DNA of 64,000 bases. It comes from Ananas comosus (lineage: Eukaryota > Streptophyta > Magnoliopsida > Poales > Bromeliaceae). The stretch covers positions 13,360,065 to 13,424,064 of the forward strand of contig NC_033626.1 in assembly GCF_001540865.1 (NCBI RefSeq), given 5' to 3'. The translations under genes and the position numbers were made by a program. A model generated the notes under the pieces. It was not told the DNA's origin and searched no databases. It saw only the letters and a program-made list of their open reading frames with translations. Positions 47,582-57,220 of this stretch are shown here, one piece after another; the first letter of the stretch is position 1, and each line of letters begins with the position of its first letter.

Positions 47582-47740
47582 GGGATTCTCAAACGATAAT
47601 CCAACATGCAGGATTCAAAGAGCTTTTAGGTAGGGGATTCTCAAAAGATAGTCTAAAATGCAGGATACGAAAACCTTTTAGGTAGAGGATTCTCAAAAGA
47701 TAAGTCTAAAATGCAGAATACAAAAGCTCTTTTAGGTGGG
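47582..47740. repeat. About 52-bp tandem repeat, three copies
   Basis: Units start at 47582, 47634 and about 47686, each with GGATTCTCAAAAGATA, CTAAAATGCAGRATAC and CTTTTAGGT. Located between the two TBL copies; non-coding. Confidence 0.85.
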
Positions 47741-48435
47741 ATTATGGGAATGCCAACGGATCAAGCCAACTATCGGGTCGAGCTTACGAGAACAAAGGCT
47801 TCATCATATGTTTTAGCTTAATCACTTGATCATACACATGTTAGCATCCATGTGCATAGCATGTGTATATGTATATGATCTAATAATATTATTGAGATAG
47901 ATATTTCTGAAGCCAGCCAAGGAGTTGGTGCTTTTGATTTTGAGTCCTTAGATGGAGGTGTTGTAATGGCTGGATAAGTAATAGCCCACTTGGGTTGAGT
48001 ATGTAGGTGGAATGTATTTGATTCGAAGAGGCTATTAGTAGTCAAAGGTAGATTTTGGGCTAAAAACCTAAAAACACAATAGGTTGGTGCTTTTAAGATG
48101 TATTCTTAATCAATATATATATCTATATTATTAATATATATAATATATATAATATAATATAATATATTAGTAGGGCTATGAATACTCTGTAAAAGTATCA
48201 TGGGATGATACTTGTTGTTTTTAGCCCTTAGATGGAGAGATGTGAGGTTGAGATAAGATGTGGTAGGTGGCTGAACATAGTGTTTAATCCAAGGCTATTA
48301 TAATCAAAAATCGATCCAGACTGCGCTTAAAACCTAATAGCACCATGTATATACTTGTAAAAAGTATCATAGCTCACTCTATATACTATATATATATATC
48401 TTATAATTATATATAGTATATAATATATATCATAT

Positions 48436-48984
48436 AAGAAGCATGACTGTTGTACTCCTCAAGGAGCAGGAGGCCCTCTGGCTCCTGAGCTGTTTTCGGA
48501 TGATGGAATTCGAATGCGAACAGTCGCACCCTCCGTTAGACTTGATCTAGCGTATTTGAAGTTTCTAGAAAATATTTTTTGTGATTTTTCGATATCATTT
48601 ACCTAGCAATCGAAAGGATTCAAAATCAATAATTTTTAACGGCTGAAAATAAAATTCCTATAAAAAGTGGTGATATAGCACTAAAACTTTCGATCAGAAA
48701 TATTGATCTTGTTGTAGATAGTATAAAGAATGTTGTATCAAAATTTTATCTGATTTGAATACTTCTATACCGTTAAACTTGAAACAGCAGATATTAACCA
48801 TTAAAAATTATTGACTTTGAATCCTTTCGAACACTAGGTAAATGATATAAACAAATCACAAAAATTATTTTCTAGAAACTTCAAATACGCTAGATCAAGT
48901 CTAACGGAGCCGATCATCTATTCGAAAATACCATCATCGAAAACGGCTCAGGAGCACGGAAACTTCCATGCTCCTGAGAGCACA
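48436..48984. mobile_element. Fold-back MITE family B, copy 2 (long near-perfect inverted repeat)
   Basis: Left arm CTCCTGAGCTGTTTTCGGATGATGG and right arm (reverse complement) CTCCTGAGCCGTTTTCGATGATGG; further in, GTTAGACTTGATCTAGCGTA and TTTGAAGTTTCTAGAAAATA occur in both arms. Arms run to about 200 bp each. The copy ends at an N (48985) and a (GA)n tract (48986-49023). Confidence 0.75.
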
Positions 48985-48985
48985 N

Positions 48986-49028
<43 letters not shown>

Positions 49029-49075
49029 TGAGCTTGAAATTTGAAATTGTTCAGATACTTAACATGGGTTTCTGG

Positions 49076-49120
<45 letters not shown>
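48986..49120. repeat. Two (GA)n microsatellites
   Basis: GA tracts at about 48986-49023 and 49080-49121 separated by about 55 bp of unique sequence. An N precedes the first. Confidence 0.9.
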
Positions 49121-49125
<5 letters not shown>

Positions 49126-49576
49126 CAAAATTTGAAGGGTGGTGGAGAAGATGGCAAAGAGAGAGCACTTTCAGAGGCCGAGGTCACAGATGCCTACCTT
49201 TATGAAAGAATGGCAAGGAAAGAGACAGTGCAGAAAAGTATGTATGTGAAGCATAAAAATGGTGTCAATTTAAAACAATCAACATCGATCTTCATAGATG
49301 TTGGACCTCACTAGTCTCAGTACTAACACTAGCTGTTGCTTTCGCGGGGCTTGTCCGTCCGATGCCCGATTGGTCCAGAGCTCCAGCGCAGGCCGGAAAG
49401 ACCGGATCGGTGTCTCATCTTTTAGGTTAGTGAAGCATCCGATGGCTACACTTGAGAAGCATGCATGGGCGCGGTGAAAGGCAAGTATTCAAGATATGGT
49501 CCCGACATGTTGTACGTGACGACACACTTGCGATCGTCGATCACCTGCTCCTCATGTTGTTTGTGGATAGGAAAAT

Positions 49577-49577
<1 letters not shown>

Positions 49578-49639
<62 letters not shown>
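49578..49639. repeat. (TA)n microsatellite, about 31 units
   Basis: Long uninterrupted TA tract directly before a MITE family A copy. Confidence 0.97.
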
Positions 49640-49645
<6 letters not shown>

Positions 49646-49868
49646 GAGCTCCTATATTTTTAAAAATACAAGTCATTGATGCTTGTCAGTCTTCGGCCCT
49701 TGGATTAAGAGATATACGGTTAGGATGATAGTTATCTCCTAAGGTTGAGTGGGTAATTGGTTGAATAGTATGATCTAACGAATGAAAATAATCAAAGTGG
49801 TAGATCTAAAGGCGAAAAACTTACAAGCATGATGTGCTTGGTACTTTTGAAGGCACCATGCCGGACTC
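49640..49868 (+). mobile_element. MITE family A, copy 2
   Basis: TTGAGCTCCTATATTTTTAA start, CCTTGGATTAAGAGATATACGG, GGTTGAGTGGGTAATTGG, TTGAATAGTATGATCTAA, GTGGTAGATCTAAAGG and an inverted end ATGCCGGACTC. Collinear with copies at 15.5 and 56.0 kb. Confidence 0.65.
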
Positions 49869-50244
49869 TAATTACTGTATATTGTTATGAACATGTATAT
49901 ATACAGATATGATGGGTTTGAAGATGATCTTAAAGATCCTTCACAACTGGGATTTTGGGTAGTGATCGCATAATCAAATAATCACTGCCGACGTTCCCAA
50001 TGACTGATTTTGATCTACGTAAAGTATTATATTTTTTATGGGGAAGAATTTGTCTGGGAAGCAACTATGGAGATTCTGCCGCACTAAGAAAAAGGGACAA
50101 AAAAAAGGGGGGGAAAAAGAAAAAAACTGGCCGAAGTTTAAAATCATAGAATTATAGCATAATTGATAATTGTTAGCAATTTTTTTGATGCCATTTGCGT
50201 TTGAAACAGCTGAAAAATAAGTAATTTTTGATACGGGTATTTAC

Positions 50245-50709
50245 CTTGGACAGCACGCACAACAAGGACTGCATGTGGTTCCTAGCCAAGGAGTCCCCTA
50301 CAAATGCCAGGGATTTGTGCCTCACGAGATTGAGGAACCTCGCTGCATCGAACCGCGGAAGTTCGCAGCTCTCGGGCTTCCACCTCCACTTCAAGAAGCT
50401 GAGGTCCGGCCTCCCGTACTTGAGGCAGTTCTGATGCTCTTGGATGGTGAAACAATTCTTGTTTGTGTAGTACGGCATCTCCGAATCCCACTTCCATTTC
50501 CCCCTGAATATGTCACACTCTGTCAGGTTAACAAAATACGCAGCAGCGTCCTCATCCGCAGCACCGGCAGACGAAGCGACCAGCGCGTCGTATAGGGTGA
50601 TCTTGGTAAAGAATACAAGGATCAACACGACGAGCAAGACGAATTTCGGAAAGCTCTGCGGGCTGTGGCGATGCCTGGAGAAAGGGAGTTTGAGCAGAGG
50701 GGACTTCAT
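50245..50709 (-). pseudogene. Truncated TBL duplicate, exon 1 only
   Basis: 155 codons homologous to exon 1 of the TBL gene at 44954-46918: [20 protein letters not shown], membrane anchor [54 protein letters not shown] and the GDS motif (Gly138-Asp139-Ser140). The phase-0 donor (AAG/GTAAAT) is kept. Scanning the minus strand between 50244 and 46919, I find no second exon: nothing encodes the DCVHWCLPGP end or the central region. The poly-Ser linker of the sister is replaced by an acidic/Ala stretch. Unless exon 2 is very distant, the product lacks the DxxH half and would not be an active acetyltransferase. Upstream flanks also match the sister, so it arose by tandem duplication. Confidence 0.8.
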
Positions 50710-50879
50710 TGCGGAGTTGCGCGAGAAGAAGGCCAGGGAACAAAGGTGTGAATCAATACTTATTGTGGTTAAATATTTCCACTTCTTTGGTGCGAATATA
50801 TTTAGTGCTTGTCGCTTTGGTTAGGTGTTGTGGGGGGACCATGTTATCATCACTCGCCACTTCGTTGTTTCTAGGAGAA

Positions 50880-52046
50880 GCTATATATTATCAAATTCAC
50901 GAACGTGTGTGGGTCTGGCGCCACAGCAAGCCCATCTAATCATGCCTTTGCTTCATTCATTTTGGTGTGGCACAGTGGTGTTGGCGTTATCGCCACTATT
51001 TTTATTCCCGATCGCTCAACGCCACTTTAAATGCAAGTTGTGTAAATTTCCTTTCCGAAATCGCCCATGTGACTCTCGCCATCACCATTACAGAGCATCA
51101 GCGGGGCTCTTTATTGCGAGTCGTAATCAGAGAACGGTGTTTTCATACTTTTACGTAGCGAAGGTGAAGTAATAAGACATTTTAGCCAGGACGATTGACG
51201 GTCGGCCGACAAAATTAGGAAAAAAATTTGTAAGTTGCTGTTTGCTGGTTTGCAAAAGGATGGCAGAGCAGGTAGGCAGTCTATTTGTTAGTAGTAGTAG
51301 GTCAGCCGACTGCCCTTTCTTAATGCGGTAATTTCAAATCTCCAGGCTGGGAGTACAGTGTCTGAAAAAAGTTTCCGAGTAATTTTGGACGATCTTTGAG
51401 GTGGAAATTCTGAGAAGATTCTAAAATTGGTGATGTAACTCTCTTTTGGTTAGTTAGTGAGGCTGGGGGGTCGAGCCAGCTAATGTGGGGGGGCCCGTGT
51501 CTGTACCGCAATGAAGATAGAGGTAGCTTTGGTGGTCACGATTTAAGATCCAAAAATTTTCTCTGACACTAAAATTATAAAATTTTCACTAGAATTAAAA
51601 TTTACAGATTTCACTTTGAAGGAGCACATTTATGTCCTTGTCATGAGCATAATTGAGGCCGTAATATGGGCCGTACTTAAATGGGCCACACGATGTATGT
51701 GCTGACCCACCTCTATTTTCGCACGATCGCTAGTAGGCCGGTACAGTTCTTGATCCAGACCAGGACCAGCTTGGGTTGTGCTCGGGTCGCGTCTTTTCAA
51801 TGTTAATTTTTGTGAACTATATGTAGTAATTTATTCAATAAAATGATTTTTAGATAAAATTTTCTTTACAAAATATTTAAGCTTCAAATAGTTTAAATTA
51901 TACTTGAGAGAAAAAGACCGCAACCTGGGGCGGCCTGCACCCATGGCGTGGACCGTGGGCCTGCCGGGTGTGACGCCCAGTACAGCTGCGGCCTGGATTG
52001 CAGTCCTAATCTGCGCAACAATGGATCCACACAAAAATGAAGGATA

Positions 52047-52083
<37 letters not shown>

Positions 52084-52440
52084 ATGGAGATAAGGAGATT
52101 CTGCCCCGCGGAAAAGAACATTGCGAAACTGGCCAAACTTTGGAGATTGCAGTCGGAAGCTTTTTTTGGCTCAGTAGTTGTTATCAAAGATAGCCTTTCA
52201 CAAAATGGTCCTTCAGAAATGTTAAAGGGGATCTGTCGATCCTCATCCACAGGAAGTTTATGTGGACTACATGATTCAGGTTTATCTTGCATCCCATGCA
52301 TCGTGGAATTCCACAGCTACATGACCCTTGTAAACCCCACCCCAAAGATGATGTCCAATCATAAGAATAACGTAGTTTGTAAATTATTGTAAAATTTGTT
52401 GGTAAGTACAGCATTACTCCTCTGTGACCCGAGCACTTAT
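50880..52440. other. Region between TBL duplicate and small-protein gene
   Basis: Holds TGGGCC motifs (about 51670 and 51683), a (CTG)n tract (52047-52083) and overlapping long frames on both strands at 51831-52392 driven by that tract. No recognised domain in any frame; a captured gene fragment is possible but unproven. Confidence 0.4.
52047..52083. repeat. (CTG)n trinucleotide repeat, about 12 units
   Basis: Uninterrupted CTG units that read as poly-Leu on one strand and poly-Ser on the other, inside a non-recognised ORF pair. Confidence 0.95.
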
Positions 52441-52634
52441 AAAACATATTTGTCTCGTCCCATTAGAGTCCGTACTTCTATATAATGACTCGGCAATAAT
52501 AAGTGCAAGCTCTAACCAAAGAAAAGCTCATCTCTCGTACGTGCTATATACAGCACCATCTAGGTTTCTCTCTCTCTCTCTCTCTCTAATAAGTATCTTC
52601 TTTTCATTTTAGCAGTCACTATACATTTTCAATT

Positions 52635-52716
52635 GAAGTTAGTATTGAATGAAGCGGGTAGCGTGCTACCTTTCCCTCAAAAAAATAAAATAAAATTGAA
52701 GTTAGTATTAATTGTG
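52635..52716 (+). mobile_element. 3'-end fragment of the LINE/SINE tail with 15-16 bp target duplication
   Basis: ATTGAAGTTAGTATT occurs at about 52634-52648 and again at about 52695-52709. Between them lie GAATGAAGCGGGTAGCGTGC, TACCTTTCCCTC and an A-rich tail. This is a severely 5'-truncated retroposon consisting of little more than the tail hairpin, inserted about 20 bp before the next start codon. Confidence 0.75.
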
Positions 52717-52734
52717 TAAAGGAAACAACAATTA

Positions 52735-52944
52735 ATGGTGATGATGGGCCAACAACTAGAGAGGCTAGTGGAAAGCCTCAAATCGAAGCTAAAGTCTTTG
52801 AAGGCGAAGAAGCTTCATTACAGCAAGGTCGAGAAGACGGAGAGCATGAGGGTCGAGATCAGAAGCAGAAAGGCTCAGAAGCTCATCGCGAAGAACCTCG
52901 CCATGGCCAACTCACTTAATGGCCACAAGTACTACATTTTTTGA
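52735..52944 (+). CDS. Small basic protein, 69 aa, probably a conserved plant family
   Basis: The frame starts at the first ATG after a TATA box (TATATAA, about 52479) and a (CT)n leader. The product begins MVMMGQQLERLVESLKSKLK and is Lys/Arg-rich, with an amphipathic helical N-terminus. It contains YSKVEKTESMRVEIRSRKAQ and KLIAKNLAMANSL and ends YYIF. A short K-ES-RVEIRSRKA-KLI core looks like small uncharacterised plant proteins I have seen, but I cannot name the family with certainty. No signal peptide or membrane segment. A retroposon scrap sits in its presumed leader. Single exon as drawn. Confidence 0.55.
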   Translation: MVMMGQQLERLVESLKSKLKSLKAKKLHYSKVEKTESMRVEIRSRKAQKLIAKNLAMANSLNGHKYYIF

Positions 52945-53411
52945 GATCGTAAACTCTACATGTACTCTTTACTTTAGCCGTGAAATTTTAGTTGCCATAT
53001 GTATTAGTAATTTTAAGTAATTTTACTTTTAGTCCAAAAAACTATGATATTTCAGTGCAGATTTGTACGGAAAAGGGCATTCATGTTTTGGTATAGTTTA
53101 ATTTTTCATGTAATTAATGTTTTCAATGCACCATATATCAAGATCAATTGCATGTCTAGGTGCAAAAAGTACTTGAAATTAGATCTGCATGAATCACTAT
53201 ATATATTTTTGAAAGCCTTATATGGAGAGAGAGCTGATTTATTCACTTGTCATATATAATAACGTTAATTAGTGCTATCATTTCCTAAAAATAAAAATTC
53301 AAATTATCAAATCATGAATACCGAAATATAATCTATATTTTACATCTTTTTGATCCAACCGAAGAGCGGAAGTGAGAGAAGAAAAAAAAAGGGAAAAAGA
53401 AAAAATCGAGC

Positions 53412-54625
53412 TCAGCGATAACCGTAGTAACGCTTGTAGTGGCTATCGGCCCGGTTATTCCGGATGGCGCAGCACCCTATCGAGTAGACGATGATGAGGA
53501 GGACGAGGAGCGCGACGTTGAATATCGACACCACCTTCCACTTGTTCTTGATCGTCGCGAGCACGCCGGCCTTGCAGGAGTTGCAGCCGTAGCACAACTT
53601 ATCTTGGTCGTTGCTCCACGCCTTGCAGTCGGCGTCGCGCGTGTTGAGACCGGATTTCGGCGCCACCCAGAAGGTAGCATTCTTGTATACAAATCCACAG
53701 TACGTAGGAGGCTTGCAACAACCGGACTGCATGCATGCCGTAATCAAGTGTTACGTACGTTGTCGTTCATATTGTCAAGAACATTAAGAATTCGACTTAA
53801 TTGTAAACATACTATATATACTTCAATATCTATTTTTTTAATAAAACGTCAATATAAAATAAATAAGTAAAACTATTGAAACAATTCCACACTCGAAACA
53901 TATACTTAACGATACAGGATATGAGACCCTATGTATGGCAAATATATATATTTTTCGGGCTCGATTGTTCTTTTATTGTAATGATTCTTTATGCAACATT
54001 CTACAATTAATTCTCTACGTAGAAATTTTTGTATAGATTAATCTTGTTGCTCATTAGAGCGCTGATAATGAAAAAACAAAGAACTAAACGTGCAAAAGTG
54101 AATTGATTAAAGAATAAATACCTGAATGGGCGAGAGATTCTGCTTGTAGAACTCGTTGGCCTTGGACCCGACCTCGCCGTCGAGCCCTCCGCAGAGCTTG
54201 GCGTCGCCGATGCAGCTCTCGATCTGCTTCCACGTGTTCCAATCCGCAACCCTCCGCTGCAGCCAGTGGGAGTAATCCCCGAGCCGGTACTCCTTGTACC
54301 CCTTCCCCGACACCGCCTCCCCGGCCCCGTGGTTGGTCACCACGAACGCGAACACCGCGAAGCAAAACATGGCGAGGATGAGGATGAACAGCACGAAGAG
54401 GTAGACCCACAACAGGAACGAGACGCGGCAACACGACCCCAGCAGGCCCATTAACGACACCGCGAGGAGGAAGAGCCCCAGCGCCATCACGGGCCACTGC
54501 AGCGCCCGCTCGCACGCCGACGCCCCATGGATCTGGAACCACACGCCCGACCCGACCACCGGGAACGAGATCACCAGCGTTAGGATGTTTAGAAACCCCA
54601 GCAACCCGTTACTAACCCGAACCAT
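53412..54625 (-). CDS. TET: Tetraspanin (TET3/TET8-like)
   Basis: Four-span plasma membrane organiser that forms microdomains; plant members mark exosome-like vesicles or act in development. Exons 54625-54122 and 53726-53412; 272 aa. ATG 54625 gives the family start MVRVSNGLLGFLNILTLV; the longer in-frame extension upstream has no ATG and sits in the leader. Membrane spans lie at about 8-32, 45-65, 72-97 and 238-260. The large loop carries the plant signature GCCKPP (Gly170-Cys171-Cys172-Lys173) plus further paired Cys (CGFVY, DADCKAW, LCYGCNSCKAG). The short C-terminal tail RNNRADSHYKRYYGYR is Tyr/Arg-rich. The intron is phase 0, about 395 bp. A TATA-like TCTATAAACA (54851-54860, minus strand) lies about 230 bp upstream. 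Confidence 0.95.
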
Positions 54626-54839
54626 CTCTCCCTCTTTTTGCTCTTCTTCGTCCTCGTCGTCGTCTCTCTCTTTTTGCTCTTTTTCGTCGTCCTTGTCGCT
54701 GTTGTCGTCGTCGTCGTTCGTTCTCTCTTTGTAATGGTGGAAATGGAGGAGAGGGGGAGAGAGATGAGTTGTGTGTTGGGGAGGGATTTGGTTTCTCAAT
54801 ATAACTAACTAACTAACTAACTGGTTCGTGTGGGAAATA

Positions 54840-55400
54840 ATACTGGACCCTGTTTATAGACCGGTAAAATTTTATTTTGCTTATTTATTTATTTTACAGT
54901 AAAAATATGTTGTTAAATAGAATGATAAAATAATATGATTTACAAATCTAAATATAGTAAAGTGCTGAATTTTGACTTTACTATTTTATAGTTAAAAATA
55001 GTTTATTAATTATAAAATAGTAGAATAGTATTTTGAAGCCACAAAGTTAAAAAAAATATATGAAAGGATGATTAATCACAATTGGGTTACTTAAAGGTTT
55101 TTTTTATTTTCTTTTTTTACATACTAAAACTACGTACTGTATCTCGTTATCCACGCATGTGTTTTGTTGTGGTCTATAAACCAGGTGCAGGTATAATTTC
55201 TCATGTTCTGAGACACTTGGATCTTAATTGGATTTGCTTCGGTTGGTGTATTAGGTGGTAGTTATAGAGGAGGTTATGGGATTCAAATTAACTAGTGGTT
55301 AACAAAATTGGTTTTTTTTTTTTGTGGCTTTACGTAATCTACGGTGGAAAAATTCCCGCTTATTTTCTAAATAAGAAAAAAACATATTAGAACGAAAAAT
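54840..55400. other. Tetraspanin upstream flank, AT-rich
   Basis: Apart from the TATA-like site there is a (AACT)n run at 54805-54822 and AT-rich DNA. No gene. Confidence 0.5.
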
Positions 55401-55402
55401 GA

Positions 55403-55404
<2 letters not shown>

Positions 55405-55471
<67 letters not shown>
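55405..55471. repeat. (TA)n(GA)n compound microsatellite
   Basis: About 20 TA units followed by about 13 GA units, directly bordering fold-back MITE copy 3. Confidence 0.95.
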
Positions 55472-55473
<2 letters not shown>

Positions 55474-56017
55474 CCGGCTATTATACTCTTATGAGTACGA
55501 TCGTCTTTGTACTCATAAGTCGTTTTCGATGATAGAGCTTCCGTATCGACGATCCATACCGTTAAATATTTTCTAGAGCATTTAAAACTTTTAGAAATCA
55601 AATTTCATAATTTTTAGACATCATTTACCTTACGATCAAAAGCTCACAAAATTGACAATTTTTAACAGCCGGTATGAAATACTTACTAGTTTAACGGTGC
55701 AAAAGAATCGGAATAGGTTGAATTTTTTATAGAAAATTCTATTCACTACCTAGATAAAGATCAATAACTCTGATTTTAAATTGAAGGATCCGATCATCCA
55801 TTTTTAAGATGTCGTTCGATTTTAATCATTCATTTTATGCCCGCTTGATGGACATTATTATCATTTTGAAAAATTACGAAATTCATTTTTTAGAAGTTTC
55901 AAATACTCTAGATCATATTTAACAGATTGGATCGTCGATTCGGAAGCTCCATCATCGAAAACAACTTATGAGTACGAAGAGCCCAATACTCATAAGAATA
56001 TAGTAGCTGTACTCTCT
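55472..56017. mobile_element. Fold-back MITE family B, copy 3
   Basis: The left end TACTCTTATGAGTACGATCG and TCATAAGTCGTTTTCGATGA mirror the right end (TCATCGAAAACAACTTATGA, GTACGAAG, CTCATAAGAATATAGTAG). Internal arms share CCGTTAAATAT, TCTAGAG and TTTAAAACTTTTAGAAA-like blocks. Length about 545 bp, no coding capacity. Confidence 0.75.
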
Positions 56018-56026
56018 ATATATATA

Positions 56027-56253
56027 GAACTAGACTGGAATACTATTAATAGCACCAATGACTTTGTGCTATTAAGTTTTCTGCTCTTGGATTAAAAAAT
56101 GTACGGTTAGGATGATGTGGGCCCCCTAGGGTTGAGTGGGTAGTTTAGTTGAATAGTATAATCAAATGGATGAAATGATAAAAGAGGTAAATCTAATGAC
56201 AGAAAACTAGATAGCACAAAATGCTTCGTGCTATTGATAATATCTCAGCCGGA

Positions 56254-56254
<1 letters not shown>
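56027..56254 (+). mobile_element. MITE family A, copy 3
   Basis: GACTGGAATACTATTAATAG at the left and the inverted counterpart (TGCTATTGATAATATCTCAG) at the right. The core has GGTTGAGTGGGTAGTTTAG, TTGAATAGTATAATCAAA and AGAGGTAAATCTAATGACAG. (CT)n(TA)n follows at 56255-56307. Confidence 0.7.
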
Positions 56255-56285
<31 letters not shown>

Positions 56286-56306
56286 ATATATATATATATA
56301 TATATA

Positions 56307-56641
56307 AAATTGAGCTAGAATACTTTTAGAAGCACCAACCCCTTGGTGCTTCTAAGTTTCTAGCCCTTGGACCTACTCCTTAATTACTAATACCCTTTGG
56401 ATCAAATACTATTTCACCTACCACCACCCACCACCATGCATCATCTCAACCCTACAATCAAGTTTTCTGCCGTTAGATTTACCTCTTTTATCATTTTCAT
56501 CCGTTCGATTATACTATTCAACCAACCACCCACTCAACCCTAGAAGGCCCACATCATTCTAACCGCACATCTTTTAATTTAAGGGCAGAAAATTTAATTG
56601 CGCTAATTGTCATTGGTGCTATTAATAGTATTCCAGTCTAG

Positions 56642-56645
<4 letters not shown>
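56307..56645 (-). mobile_element. MITE family A, copy 4, rearranged
   Basis: The minus-strand core (CACCCACTCAACCCTAGAAG, TTTACCTCTTTTATCATTTT, ATTGGTGCTATTAATAGTAT) is preceded by a partial second end TTGAGCTAGAATACTTTTAG with GCACCAACCCCTTGGTGC. This looks like two copies fused or one inserted into another. Confidence 0.6.
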
Positions 56646-56677
<32 letters not shown>

Positions 56678-56678
<1 letters not shown>

Positions 56679-56902
56679 CGGCTGGGTACTATCGATAGCA
56701 CCAAGGATTTGATGCTATTGAGTTTTTTATCGTTAAATTTAACTCTTTGATTATTTTTACCCGTTAGATTACACTATTTAACCAACCACTCACTCAACTC
56801 TAGGAGGCCCACAGCATTCTAACCACTCATTTCTCAATCCAATAACTAAAAAATCAATAGCTCCAATAGTTTTGTGCTATTGATAGTATACCAGCCTAGT
56901 TT
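56678..56902 (-). mobile_element. MITE family A, copy 5
   Basis: GTCCGGCTGGGTACTATCGA at the left and GCTATTGATAGTATACCAGC at the right as inverted ends. The minus-strand core has CCACTCACTCAACTCTAGGA. (TA)n tracts on both sides. Confidence 0.7.
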
Positions 56903-56903
56903 T

Positions 56904-56942
56904 ATATATATATATATATATATACATATATANTAAGAAATT

Positions 56943-56978
<36 letters not shown>
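56904..56978. repeat. (TA)n microsatellites with an N
   Basis: Two long TA tracts separated by TAAGAAATTAATAA; the N is at 56933. Confidence 0.95.
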
Positions 56979-56979
<1 letters not shown>

Positions 56980-57194
56980 CTTTTAAAAACAAAGTAATTA
57001 AATACTTTCCCTGTTTTGTTCATTTTCGAATTTGAAATTTGAATTGGACGTTTGCTTCGTTTTGTGCCATTTTATAATTTGTGGGTAATAAAATGCCTCT
57101 TTTATTCAAATCAAGCACTAGTTACTAGCAACGTGGTTTCCTCTTCTCCTTTTTCTCTCCTGTTTCCCTCTCTCTCTCTCGTGATTCTCGATCT

Positions 57195-57207
57195 AGGGTT
57201 AGGGTTT
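57195..57207 (+). promoter_or_regulatory. Telo-box in HSBP leader
   Basis: AGGGTTAGGGTTT, the plant telo-box sequence often found near starts of translation and cell-growth genes, lies about 15 bp before the start codon, after a short (CT)n run. Confidence 0.5.
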
Positions 57208-57220
57208 CTTCGCTACCGAC

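Noticed and set aside
47574..47740. Spaced repeats as a CRISPR-like array
   Set aside because: Units are directly contiguous with no unique spacers, in a plant nuclear context; simple tandem repeat.
49452..49679. ORFs with Tyr-Ile repeats
   Set aside because: Translation of the (TA)n microsatellite.
54626..54799. N-terminal extension of the tetraspanin frame (Asp/Glu-rich)
   Set aside because: No ATG in the extension; it lies between the TATA-like site and the canonical MVRVSNG start, so it is leader.
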